Shown: positions 8,064 through 16,207 of the stretch, one piece after another
How the letters are laid out: each line of letters opens with the position of its first letter
Position numbering within the stretch: the first letter of the stretch is position 1
DNA from: Candidatus Rifleibacteriota bacterium
Lineage (GTDB): Bacteria > Muiribacteriota > Ozemobacteria > Ozemobacterales > Ozemobacteraceae
Length of the DNA stretch: 64,000 nucleotides
Assembly: GCA_015233565.1 (NCBI GenBank)
Contig: JADFXM010000042.1
Location: 1 to 64,000 of the forward strand
Direction: 5' to 3'
The notes under the pieces: model-generated
Told to the model about the DNA's origin: nothing
Seen by the model: the letters and a program-made list of their open reading frames with translations, nothing else
Database searches by the model: none
Translations under genes and position numbers: made by a program

Positions 8064-10400
8064 TTAGAGGGAAGCAGCCAAAACTCTCAGGGCATCTTTT
8101 AACGGATCGTTCATGTCGGGAAGAAAGCGGGAAAGTTGTTCCGCGACAATTTTGTTCGCGGGCCGTGCCAGGAGTAACTCAGCAAGCAGATCAGCGGCCT
8201 TTTTTCGATCACCCTTTCCTACTTTGAGTTTTATCATATACGAATAAATATTCATTGAAGGAGAAGAAAGTTTTAGCAGTTCGGAATTCCACTCATCCAT
8301 ATTTTTTTCTTTAATCTTCGATTCTTCTTTGTAGGTATCCAATAGATACTGATAAGTGGCTTTTAATTGTTTCCCAATTTTGTCAACTTTTACCGGATCT
8401 CCGATCATTACCGAGAGCCGATAGGCATCGAATTGGTCAGCCAATATCTCAGGTTTATCACGTAAACAACTTTCAATCAAGGCAAAAGCCTCTTCGATAT
8501 TATTTTCAGAAATATAAAAAGATGCCTGAAGGCGTTTTAAGGGATGACTGGTTGGGCGATCGCGGCGGGCTTGTTCAAGGATCGGAATTGCTTGATCAGA
8601 ACGGCATTTGATGCGTGCCAGCTGAGTAAAGACAATCGGAAGTGACGGATCCTGCATTATGGCGGGAGAATCAAAGCGAGGTGCCTGTCGTTTTCTCGCC
8701 TCGCGTCCTAGTGCAAGCGACAAAGGGTGATCTGCCCCCATTGCGGGTGGTTGAAAACGCATCAAACGGCCAAGGGCAAAACATGAAGCCAGAACTGAAA
8801 TCGAGTTGGTTGTCAGTAGCATACGGTTGAGATGTGCCACTACTTCAATTTGCCCAAGACCAAACAGAGTTACCGAAGCGGCAGCTCGAACTCGCGGTGA
8901 AGGATCCTTTAATCCGCCTCCTAAATAGGGGATGGCGCTTGAACCACATTGCATGAGAGTTTCCATTAAATTGGCTCTAACTCTTGGTTCCGGGTGATCG
9001 TGAAATTTTGCTAAAACCAGCAGACGTGGGTTGCCAACCCGTCCGAGGGCAGCAATAAGAGCGGCTATGACGTGTGGATGTTCTTGTTTCTCGAGTGTGG
9101 AAAGGATCAAATCTTCTGCACTGGGGCCACATAACCCACATAACACAGCTGCCTGACTTCGCAAAAATGGATCAGAAGTTAACAAAAGTCTTCGAACTGT
9201 TAACAGGATCCATTCTGTCAAATTTTGATCAGAACCTATTTTTGGGATTAATCGTCTCATTGAGACCATAATTTCCCTTAGTGTGTCCCCGTGATTTTCC
9301 CGCCCCAATCTTTCAACCAGAACTGGGAGTGCAACAGAAGCTGGAAGTTGTCCAAGGGCAGCCCCAGCTGCGGAACGTTCCCGAGCGCTTTCACGGTTTA
9401 ACATTCTTTCTAGTTTTGCCAGTGCCTCCATTGAACCGAAATGCCAGAGATGAACTGCAGTTTCACAAGCGACGAATGGATTATCGTCATTTATAAGGGA
9501 TTGAATTGCCTTGCTTCGATCACTTTCGGGAGCTGCAAATCGTGAAATAGAAAAAACTGCGGATTTGCGTACTTCCCATGATTCATGCCGTAAATGGGAC
9601 AAAAGAAGAGGCCAAACTTCTTCGCGGCCAGTGCGAGCCAGTAATGGAAGCAAACCTATTTTTTTCCCCTGGTCTCCGGTTTCCTTTAAAAGTGAAAGGA
9701 CAAAAACAAAAATTCGCGAACCGCCACATGCTAAAAGAGCTCTGGCTCCTTCGATGGCAACAACAGGGTCGATGGATCGTGCAATTCCGACAAGATCCTC
9801 AACCAGCGCAGGAGCAGGATTGGTTTGAAGAGCAAATAATACGGGCATTATTTTTTCGGAAATTCCACAGGATAATTCCCTTCGAAAAAGGGACAAAAGA
9901 TTGGGAGAGTGGGGAAGTGCTGAAAAAATCATTCCCATTACTTCAGGAAGATCAAAAGTCACTTTGGAGTTGACCAATGGAAGAATAGGAGGGCGTTCGC
10001 TGAATCCGCCTGAAAGGGGTGGAGCTCCGGGAATTCCCTCGAGAATTCTTTGGACTAATCCTGTTGTAAGGCCTGTGGGAGCAAATGCAAGTGCTTGAAG
10101 AGCTGCTGTTCGAATAGGAGTTGGGCCATTTGAAGCACGTCTCGCCAGAAGGTCAACTGATTCTCCAAATACATCTTGCCAGGCACTGTCAACTGATGAA
10201 GAAACAGGGTAAAGTCTCCTTAAAGCCATCAATCCCAACATTGAAATGAACGGGTCCTGATCTGATAATGCTTCCTCAAAGATTTCAGAATTAGAGGGAT
10301 CAGGTTCCGAGGAAAGCGCTGCCAGCGCTGATCTTCTTAAATAGGGATCAGTGCCGTGGAAATCAATCAATTGTTGTGATAGAGAGATTGGATTTATCAA
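8064..10400 (-). CDS. HEAT-repeat protein with C-terminal TPR segment
   Basis: A 778-residue, signal-less protein built almost entirely of alpha-helical repeats. From residue 15 to about 590 there are about fourteen or more HEAT units, recognisable by D-P-x-x-x-x-A-A-x-A-L-G and V-R-x-x-A-x-x-x-L patterns. The last 170 residues resemble tetratricopeptide helices (A-F-A-L-I-E-S-C-L, K-K-A-A-D-L-L-A-E-L-L). Such proteins are protein-binding scaffolds; no catalytic motif is seen. The start at 10400 is TTG: the next Met is more than 50 residues in, and AGAAG lies nearby upstream. Base composition looks visibly richer in G+C than its neighbours. It is convergent with the MinD/CpaE fusion gene, 17 bases apart. 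Confidence 0.8.
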   Translation of the reverse strand: MINPISLSQQLIDFHGTDPYLRRSALAALSSEPDPSNSEIFEEALSDQDPFISMLGLMALRRLYPVSSSVDSAWQDVFGESVDLLARRASNGPTPIRTAALQALAFAPTGLTTGLVQRILEGIPGAPPLSGGFSERPPILPLVNSKVTFDLPEVMGMIFSALPHSPNLLSLFRRELSCGISEKIMPVLFALQTNPAPALVEDLVGIARSIDPVVAIEGARALLACGGSRIFVFVLSLLKETGDQGKKIGLLPLLARTGREEVWPLLLSHLRHESWEVRKSAVFSISRFAAPESDRSKAIQSLINDDNPFVACETAVHLWHFGSMEALAKLERMLNRESARERSAAGAALGQLPASVALPVLVERLGRENHGDTLREIMVSMRRLIPKIGSDQNLTEWILLTVRRLLLTSDPFLRSQAAVLCGLCGPSAEDLILSTLEKQEHPHVIAALIAALGRVGNPRLLVLAKFHDHPEPRVRANLMETLMQCGSSAIPYLGGGLKDPSPRVRAAASVTLFGLGQIEVVAHLNRMLLTTNSISVLASCFALGRLMRFQPPAMGADHPLSLALGREARKRQAPRFDSPAIMQDPSLPIVFTQLARIKCRSDQAIPILEQARRDRPTSHPLKRLQASFYISENNIEEAFALIESCLRDKPEILADQFDAYRLSVMIGDPVKVDKIGKQLKATYQYLLDTYKEESKIKEKNMDEWNSELLKLSSPSMNIYSYMIKLKVGKGDRKKAADLLAELLLARPANKIVAEQLSRFLPDMNDPLKDALRVLAASL

Positions 10401-10625
10401 TTCAATACTTCTAGTTCATTTTTTTACAGGGGTTATTCTATTTTCAACAGGGTTATCACGTCAAGCCCCCAATTATTTCTCCAACTATTCGCATGCCGGA
10501 AGCTTGGTCGGGAAATTGCGAACGGACACAATAACAATCCAGCTTAAATCGTGGTTTAAACTTGTCAATTTTTTTCAAAAAACCATATTCTTTCGATTTC
10601 GCTTATCCAGCTAATTTGCCAAAAA

Positions 10626-10657
10626 AAAGCGACTTCCCTTCGTTGAGAAGCCGCTTT
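10626..10657 (-). terminator. Rho-independent terminator
   Basis: On the minus strand AAAGCGGCTTC pairs with GAAGTCGCTTT (10 of 11 positions), followed directly by eight T residues (A-run 10621-10628 on the plus strand). It lies 15 bases past the stop of the secreted TPR gene and should end its transcript. Confidence 0.9.
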
Positions 10658-10671
10658 GGGGGGGAGATGAT

Positions 10672-11409
10672 TTATTTTATTTCATGAAGAGATTCAAATT
10701 TTTGCTTTTCTTGATAGATTCTAAGGTTTTCTTTTACCACTTCCAATTTTTGATCTTCTGGAGTGATTTTTGCAAATGCTTCTTCAACACCTTCCAATTT
10801 TGATACAGCTTGAATTAAACCATTTACTCTCGAGATCATGTCCTTATTAAGTGAAAATCCGCCGTCGAACGGGTCGCTATTGGATTTAACAGCCTTGGCA
10901 CTCTTTTCAGCATCTGCATTTTGAACTAAGTTGGTAGTAATATATGGTCCTGCAGTATATTCACCATAGATTCTTAGTCTCTCGCGTGATTTTGCTGGAA
11001 ATTCGCCATATTGGAAGCGGTTAATACATTCCCGATAATAAAATTTTGCATTGTTAAGATCGCCAATATCTTCATATGTTCGTCCGAGAACAAATAATGC
11101 ATCGGGGATTAAATTGGTGTTGCCGTTGTCAAATCTATTTAAAAACCAGTGGTAAGAATCAAGTGCACGCCAGGGATTTCCAAGTTTGACATCGCAAAAA
11201 CCGATAAAATAGGCAGCATTTCGTTGAAGCTGTGGGTCAGAATAATTGTCATCAGCGATGCGTTGATAAAGACTCCTTGCTCCATAAAAATCACCACAAT
11301 CACGCATCCTATTGGCTTCGTCAAGATCACGATAAGTATAATAAGCAAAAGCGCTTGAAACACCAAACAGAACCATCAAAAATACTGAGAGAAAAAATCT
11401 CTTTTTCAT
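10672..11409 (-). CDS. Secreted tetratricopeptide-repeat protein (YbgF/BamD-like)
   Basis: A 245-residue protein with a clear signal peptide (residues 1-22: K-K-R, hydrophobic core, S-A-F-A cleavage site). Residues about 30-145 hold three or four TPR-like units (A-R-S-L-Y-Q-R-I, W-R-A-L-D-S-Y, A-K-F-Y-Y-R-E-C) spaced as in YbgF/BamD-type periplasmic proteins. The C-terminal third is charged and partly coiled. The strong GGAGG site nine bases upstream supports the start. It is monocistronic, ending in a good terminator. The role is probably envelope assembly or scaffolding; no partner gene is adjacent. Confidence 0.8.
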   Translation of the reverse strand: MKKRFFLSVFLMVLFGVSSAFAYYTYRDLDEANRMRDCGDFYGARSLYQRIADDNYSDPQLQRNAAYFIGFCDVKLGNPWRALDSYHWFLNRFDNGNTNLIPDALFVLGRTYEDIGDLNNAKFYYRECINRFQYGEFPAKSRERLRIYGEYTAGPYITTNLVQNADAEKSAKAVKSNSDPFDGGFSLNKDMISRVNGLIQAVSKLEGVEEAFAKITPEDQKLEVVKENLRIYQEKQKFESLHEIK

Positions 11410-11844
11410 TCAATTCCTCCAAAAGTACTTTAAAATTTTTAAGAGCAGTAGTTACTAAGCAATTTTAATGCCATAATTCTATCGGCATTTTTGTTTAGAT
11501 TTAATCGGATTTTCTTAATATTAAAAATTATTTTTCAAATTATTTTGCCAAAAAATTTTTTTTTGGGAGATAATTTTTTGGCATTTTTTCGCACTAAATC
11601 GAAAAATCTGTTAGAATTAGAAATATTCAAAAATTGTGTGGAATTTTTGGTTGTTTTGGCAAGAATTCCTTGTGATGTTCTGTTTGAGTGATCTTGAGGT
11701 ATTGCGTAGCTTATGCGAAGCGCAAGTAATGAACTTTTCGCAGTAAATTCAGTTTTGGGTTTAATATTGTAAGAAGCTTGAAAAAAGTGTTTATTTTGCA
11801 GTTTTAATTATTTTTGGATTTCACTTGAAAGGGAATCTCCAAAA
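11410..11844. repeat. Gap with 12-bp perfect hairpin
   Basis: This divergent gap contains TGCCAAAAAATT (11546-11557) and its exact complement AATTTTTTGGCA (11572-11583), with a 14-base loop and a following T6 run. On the plus strand it resembles a terminator, although no plus-strand gene precedes it; it may instead be a regulatory hairpin or bidirectional stop. Nothing else is evident besides AT-rich promoter-like sequence. Confidence 0.55.
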
Positions 11845-13878
11845 ATGCATGAATCTCAAAATATACCTATTTCAGAAGACTCAATGAAAAAACAAGAACA
11901 AAAAAAATTAGTAAATTTCTTTTCTGGTTGTCCAATCTGGGAATCTATCAACACTATGATCTGGACTATGAATGATCCTTTGACAATTGAAGAAGGCAAT
12001 AAGGTATTTTGTAAATTTTTCAAATTACCTTTCCCGATTGGAGAAAAAAACAAGATTTATGATATATTTGAAAAAGAAGACGCATGCATTCTTGTTGCTA
12101 AAATTCAAAGTGCCCTTAAAACTGGGTGTTCTGAAATTTACGAAGGTTTTTTAAAAAATCTGAGTAATCAAACTCAAGAGTTTCGTATTACAATTTTTCC
12201 AAAAACCATTCAGAAAACTACTATTTTCATTTGTTCTGCGGAAAATATCACCAATGGCAAATTAAGGGAAAGAGACCTCTTGAATGCCTTGAAAGAAGCT
12301 GAAAAAGCTCAAAAATTTAAAGGTGAATTTCTGGCAGATATGAGCCATGAGATTCGTACTCCGATGACTGCGCTTCTCGGAATGGTCGAATTGTTAGGTT
12401 TAACTCATCTATCTTCAGAGCAAAGCGACTATTTAAAAACCATTAAAGTTGGAACAGAGGCTGTTCTGAAAATTCTCAACCAAATTCTTGATTTTTCAAA
12501 AATCGAAGCGGGAGAACTTAAACTTCAAAGGGTCAATTTTAATCTTCACAAGCTGATTGACGAAGTTGGCTGTATCCTTGCCAGCATGGCTGCTGAAAAA
12601 GGACTTGATCTGGTTATTCGATACCTCCCTGGAACACCTGAAAATTTTACAGGGGATCCTGATAGAATAAGGCAAATTTTTTTCAACTTAGTTGGAAATG
12701 CCATTAAGTTTACCGAAAGCGGAAGTGTTTTAATTGATGTTAATTGCGAAGTTGAAACCTTGAGAGAATCAGTTTTGGAGTTCAAAATAGTTGACACTGG
12801 CATTGGATTAACAGAAGAGCAGAAAAAATTAATCTTTCAAAGATATTACCAAGTGAATGGTAATCTTAGAAAAACTTCCAATGGGACCGGGCTTGGTTTG
12901 TTAATCGCTCGTAATCTGGTTGAAATGATTGGTGGAGTGTTAGATGTAATTAGCGAACTAGGAAAAGGATCAATTTTTCACTTTACATTGAAACTGGAAA
13001 AAACTAAAGATGAGGAAACTATCTTTGAAGTCAAACAGCATCTTTCCAAATTAAAAATTCTTTTTCTTCTGGAAAACCAAATTGAAGCCAAAATTCTTTC
13101 GCTCTATGCCCGTTTCAGAGGAGCTCAATGCAATATAGCATCATCTATCGAGGAGGCTGTTGAGGCTATCACTTCGGCAAAATCGGGAAATGGTCCCTAT
13201 AATTTATTTTTTACTTCATTTGATCTTGATAATCCCGATTTTGGAAAAAAGCTTTACAGTATCAGGACGAATTTGATTAAGGACTCCATTAAATCCGTGA
13301 TCCTTTCAAAAAATGTCAGGAAGCTCATTTCCCAGGGTATTTCTGAAACCGATTTTTTCGCAATTCTCTCCAGACCAGCGACATTTAATTCTTTTTCTGA
13401 CATCCTTGATAAAGTTGCGGGAGCTATTTCTTCCGAAGTTGTCGGGAAGATAACTGAAAAAAGAAAGGTTGAAATAAACAATTCGATTTTGGAACTGACT
13501 CCTATTTGTGATTTAAAGATTCTTTTGGCCGAAGATGATGATACAAGCAGATTTGTGACAAAAAAGGTCCTTGAACGTTTTGGCTGCCAAATTGAAATTG
13601 CAAAAACAGGAAAAGAAGCCATTGAAAAAATCAGAGAAAATGACTTTGACCTGATTTTTATGGATTGCATTATGCCCGAAATGGATGGAATCGAAGCGAC
13701 TATAAAAATCCGGCAAATGTCGACCAGAAAAAGGCTTCCGATTATTGCTATCACTGCCCATTTTGTGAAAGTCGATCGAAAAAAGTGTCTTGAAGCAGGA
13801 ATGGACGATTTTCTTCCAAAGCCTTTGAATCCAGCCCTACTCAGATTTCTCCTGGAAAAATATTCCTCTTTGAATTAA
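11845..13878 (+). CDS. Hybrid sensor histidine kinase / response regulator
   Basis: A 677-residue cytoplasmic hybrid kinase with no membrane segments. Residues about 30-140 are a PAS-like sensor region. HisKA carries H168 in D-M-S-H-E-I-R-T-P-M. The HATPase has an N-box (N-L-V-G-N-A-I-K-F-T), G1 D-T-G-I-G-L and G2 G-T-G-L-G-L-L-I-A. About residues 405-535 form a degenerate receiver-like domain lacking the usual acidic triad. The final domain is a canonical receiver with E-D-D-D near 560, phospho-acceptor D607 (F-M-D-C-I-M-P) and K in P-K-P-L. The layout matches BarA/TorS-like hybrids without a fused Hpt, so a separate phosphotransfer protein is expected. It is transcribed alone. Confidence 0.92.
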   Translation: MHESQNIPISEDSMKKQEQKKLVNFFSGCPIWESINTMIWTMNDPLTIEEGNKVFCKFFKLPFPIGEKNKIYDIFEKEDACILVAKIQSALKTGCSEIYEGFLKNLSNQTQEFRITIFPKTIQKTTIFICSAENITNGKLRERDLLNALKEAEKAQKFKGEFLADMSHEIRTPMTALLGMVELLGLTHLSSEQSDYLKTIKVGTEAVLKILNQILDFSKIEAGELKLQRVNFNLHKLIDEVGCILASMAAEKGLDLVIRYLPGTPENFTGDPDRIRQIFFNLVGNAIKFTESGSVLIDVNCEVETLRESVLEFKIVDTGIGLTEEQKKLIFQRYYQVNGNLRKTSNGTGLGLLIARNLVEMIGGVLDVISELGKGSIFHFTLKLEKTKDEETIFEVKQHLSKLKILFLLENQIEAKILSLYARFRGAQCNIASSIEEAVEAITSAKSGNGPYNLFFTSFDLDNPDFGKKLYSIRTNLIKDSIKSVILSKNVRKLISQGISETDFFAILSRPATFNSFSDILDKVAGAISSEVVGKITEKRKVEINNSILELTPICDLKILLAEDDDTSRFVTKKVLERFGCQIEIAKTGKEAIEKIRENDFDLIFMDCIMPEMDGIEATIKIRQMSTRKRLPIIAITAHFVKVDRKKCLEAGMDDFLPKPLNPALLRFLLEKYSSLN

Positions 13879-14328
13879 AATAGACAAATTACTCTTACAA
13901 CTTTATTTTGTTTTGCAGCGAATGTGCCATGTGCGTATTCTCAATTGGTGCAGTGTTGAAGCTAATTAAAGGGCAAAAATGGGCGATATTTCAAAAAATG
14001 GCACGAAACTTCTGAAACAGTCTTCAACAGAGGTTTTTACTCTAATGAAATACTGGCTACGCACGTTTTGAAAAACCGCTTTCTTTTTATTTTCTAGTGC
14101 TGATTTTAGATCATTCTCTCGTTGGAACATCAGTTGAAGTGCCATAGTGTGGCTTTTTTTTGGACCTTTGCTAATGAAATTGCTGAAGCATCTGTGGGGA
14201 GCTTTTCTAAGCGTTCTCTAACTGGGTGAAGCAGTGATAAGATTGTTTGCTTCAATTGCAATGGTGCATCGACTGACGGCTTCCAGTAATTTGAATGATA
14301 CTTAATTTTTTTAATCGGAGATTCAAAA
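13879..14328. other. Gap without recognised gene
   Basis: Only very short frames exist: 30 codons from an ATG at 13979 and a 24-codon hydrophobic frame near 14148-14222, neither with a ribosome site. A weak GCCA...TGGC hairpin followed by T8 near 14142-14163 could end read-through from the hybrid kinase. No repeats of note. Confidence 0.4.
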
Positions 14329-15522
14329 ATGAGTACAGAACTTAAACCCGGGATTCATTGGGTTGGGGCCGTCGAGTGGGCTCTTAGACATTTTCATGGA
14401 AACGAGTTTTCTATTTCTCGTGGTTCCTCATATAATGCCTATCTGATAAAAGATGGAAATTTTACCGTTCTAATCGATTCTGTTAAAGCGCCTCATGTTC
14501 CCGATTTTTTGAGAGATCTTGAAAAGATTACCCCCTTAGAAAAAATTACGCATTTCATCGTCAATCATTCTGAACCAGATCACTCAGGGGCTTTTCCAAG
14601 TGTTATGGCCAAAGCCCCCAAAGCCAAAGTAATTTGCAGCCGGGGTGGACAAAAAGTCCTTCTTCGCCACCATCTGGGAAATTGGGAACTTCAACCGGTA
14701 AAAACAGGCGATGAAGTGAAATTGCAAACTAGGACTTTGAAATTTTTTGAAGCTCCGATGCTTCATTGGCCAGATAGCATGTTCACCTATTGTCCTGAAG
14801 AAAAGATCCTTTTTCCAAATGACGCGTTTGGTCAGCATTATGCATCATCACACCGCTTTGCGGATGAAGTTGACATGGACGAACTTTGGCAAGAAGCGAT
14901 AAAATATTTCGCAAATATTCTAACTCCTTTCTCCGGGCAAATAATTCGAAAAATTCAAGAATTTTCCGACCTAAAATGGCCGGTTGAGATGATTTGTCCC
15001 AGCCACGGAATGATTTGGCGAAAAGACGTTACAAAAATAATCGAAAAATACCTGGAGTGGTCTTCCGGAAAAGCAGAACCAGGGGTTGTTGTCGTTTATG
15101 ACACTGTCTGGGGCGGGACTCAAAAAATGGTTAGTGGAATCACCAGAGGACTCGAATCTATCGGTGTTCCATTTAAGGTTTTCAATGCCGGAACGGCTGA
15201 TTTTAACGATGTTCTTACCGAAATCTTAAAATATCGCGCTATTCTTATTGGGTGCCCAACATTGAACAATTCACTGATGCCAACTATTATGCCCTTCCTT
15301 GAGAGCATCAAAGGACTACGGTTTTTAAACAAAATCGGTGCTGCTTTTGGAACTTACGGCTGGAGCGGGGAAGGTTGCGCTCGAATTGAAGAATTTTTGA
15401 AAGCCGGGAATGTTAAAATTGTACAACCACCCATCAAAACCAATTATGCTCCAACAGAGGAAGAGCTTGTCAAATGCGAGCAATTTGGAAGAGAAATTGG
15501 CACTATCGTTAAGACGGAGTGA
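14329..15522 (+). CDS. fprA: FprA-type flavodiiron protein (A-type flavoprotein)
   Basis: A 397-residue flavodiiron protein. The N-terminal MBL-like domain carries the diiron ligands: H80-x-E82-x-D84-H85 (N-H-S-E-P-D-H-S-G), H146 (L-H-W), D165 (P-N-D-A-F) and H226 (P-S-H-G). From about residue 247 a flavodoxin domain begins with V-V-V-Y-D-T-V-W-G-G-T for FMN phosphate binding and ends with G-T-Y-G-W-S-G. These enzymes reduce O2 to water or NO to N2O in anaerobes, using rubredoxin or F420/NADH-linked donors. No rubredoxin is fused or adjacent. GGAG lies eight bases upstream of the ATG. Confidence 0.96.
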   Translation: MSTELKPGIHWVGAVEWALRHFHGNEFSISRGSSYNAYLIKDGNFTVLIDSVKAPHVPDFLRDLEKITPLEKITHFIVNHSEPDHSGAFPSVMAKAPKAKVICSRGGQKVLLRHHLGNWELQPVKTGDEVKLQTRTLKFFEAPMLHWPDSMFTYCPEEKILFPNDAFGQHYASSHRFADEVDMDELWQEAIKYFANILTPFSGQIIRKIQEFSDLKWPVEMICPSHGMIWRKDVTKIIEKYLEWSSGKAEPGVVVVYDTVWGGTQKMVSGITRGLESIGVPFKVFNAGTADFNDVLTEILKYRAILIGCPTLNNSLMPTIMPFLESIKGLRFLNKIGAAFGTYGWSGEGCARIEEFLKAGNVKIVQPPIKTNYAPTEEELVKCEQFGREIGTIVKTE

Positions 15523-15543
15523 AAGTTTCGCACTCCACAATGT

Positions 15544-15599
15544 CAGCAATTATCCATTATCACTTTATCTATATTGAAGTTCAAAACGGATAATTGCTG
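15544..15599. repeat. 12-bp perfect inverted repeat after fprA
   Basis: CAGCAATTATCC (15544-15555) and GGATAATTGCTG (15588-15599) are exact complements with a 32-base loop, beginning 22 bases after the fprA stop. There is no T-run, so it is not a classical terminator; it may stabilise the 3' end of the transcript. Confidence 0.6.
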
Positions 15600-15607
15600 C
15601 GGTGATG

Positions 15608-15910
15608 ATTCCAAGTTCAGAATTCCTGACATCGAGGATTTAATCTGATACAATTTTTCCAAAGATAGAGAATCCTAATTCCTCTCAATGTGTCTTTGAA
15701 GTTTATTTCCGGATTTGTTGGTCTCAAGAAAATATCCAACCTTAAACATAAGAAATTCCAAATTCAGATTTCCAAACCTCGGGGATTTAAATTTGATACC
15801 ATTTTTTCGATTAATGAATCGCCAAGTTGCTTTGGAAGGCATCTTCTGGTTTATTTTTATGAATGTTGGTCTCAGGGTAAAATCCAACCGAAAAGTATTC
15901 CAAAATCAGG
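15608..15910. repeat. Degenerate tandem repeat, about 145-bp period
   Basis: The segment from 15608 (ATTCCAAGTTCAG) recurs at 15755 (ATTCCAAATTCAG). The two copies stay alignable over the full unit, including GATTTAA...TGATAC.ATTTTT and TTGGTCTCA...ATCCAACC. A third partial copy begins near 15897 (ATTCCAAAATCAG). Copies differ by scattered substitutions that break any common reading frame, so the repeat is noncoding or decayed. Confidence 0.7.
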
Positions 15911-16060
15911 AAAATACCTTTTGAAGCTATTTTCCGAGAAAATGCAAACTATCGATACCAGGAATTCTGAAATTAAGTGGCTCCAGAAGCCGTTTTTCCA
16001 GGAGAAATATAGAACACGGAGTTAGAAATTCTGAAGTTAAGCTAACCCTCGGTTATTGAG

Positions 16061-16162
16061 AAGCTGTGAAGTATTTCCTGAAAGTGGAAAACATCACAAT
16101 TGTTTGCCAACAATCTTCTTTATTGTTGTACTTTTGTAAACTATTGTAATGTTTCACAGCTT
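16061..16162. repeat. Branched long inverted repeat 3' of speA
   Basis: AAGCTGTGAA (16061-16070) pairs with TTCACAGCTT (16153-16162). Inside, ACATCACAAT-TGTTT (16091-16105) pairs imperfectly with AAAC-TATTGTAATGT (16138-16152), and CAACAAT pairs with ATTGTTG around a seven-base loop. The left arm carries an extra 20 bases (16071-16090) that themselves fold (TTTCC/GGAAA). The whole forms a three-way junction on either strand. It begins 46 bases past the speA stop. Confidence 0.65.
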
Positions 16163-16207
16163 TTGAGCGGGGTCGAATTGACCGAAGTTTGCAGGTTTAA
16201 AGTTGCA

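Larger units (their letters stand above)
15523..16207. other. Structured, repeat-rich gap between fprA and speA
   Basis: No real gene is apparent. The region holds a 12-bp inverted repeat (15544-15599), a degenerate tandem repeat of about 145 bases (15608-15910) with further decayed echoes to about 16050, and a branched inverted repeat (16061-16162), each listed separately. The density of structure is much higher than elsewhere in the window. Confidence 0.6.

Noticed and set aside
13998..14015. TGGCACG-like sigma-54 promoter upstream of fprA.
   Set aside because: The -12 part is TTCTG rather than TTGCA and it lies over 300 bases from the gene.
15690..16025. 111-codon plus-strand frame between fprA and speA.
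   Set aside because: It crosses the degenerate tandem repeats, has no ribosome site and its translation is not repeated in the second copy.
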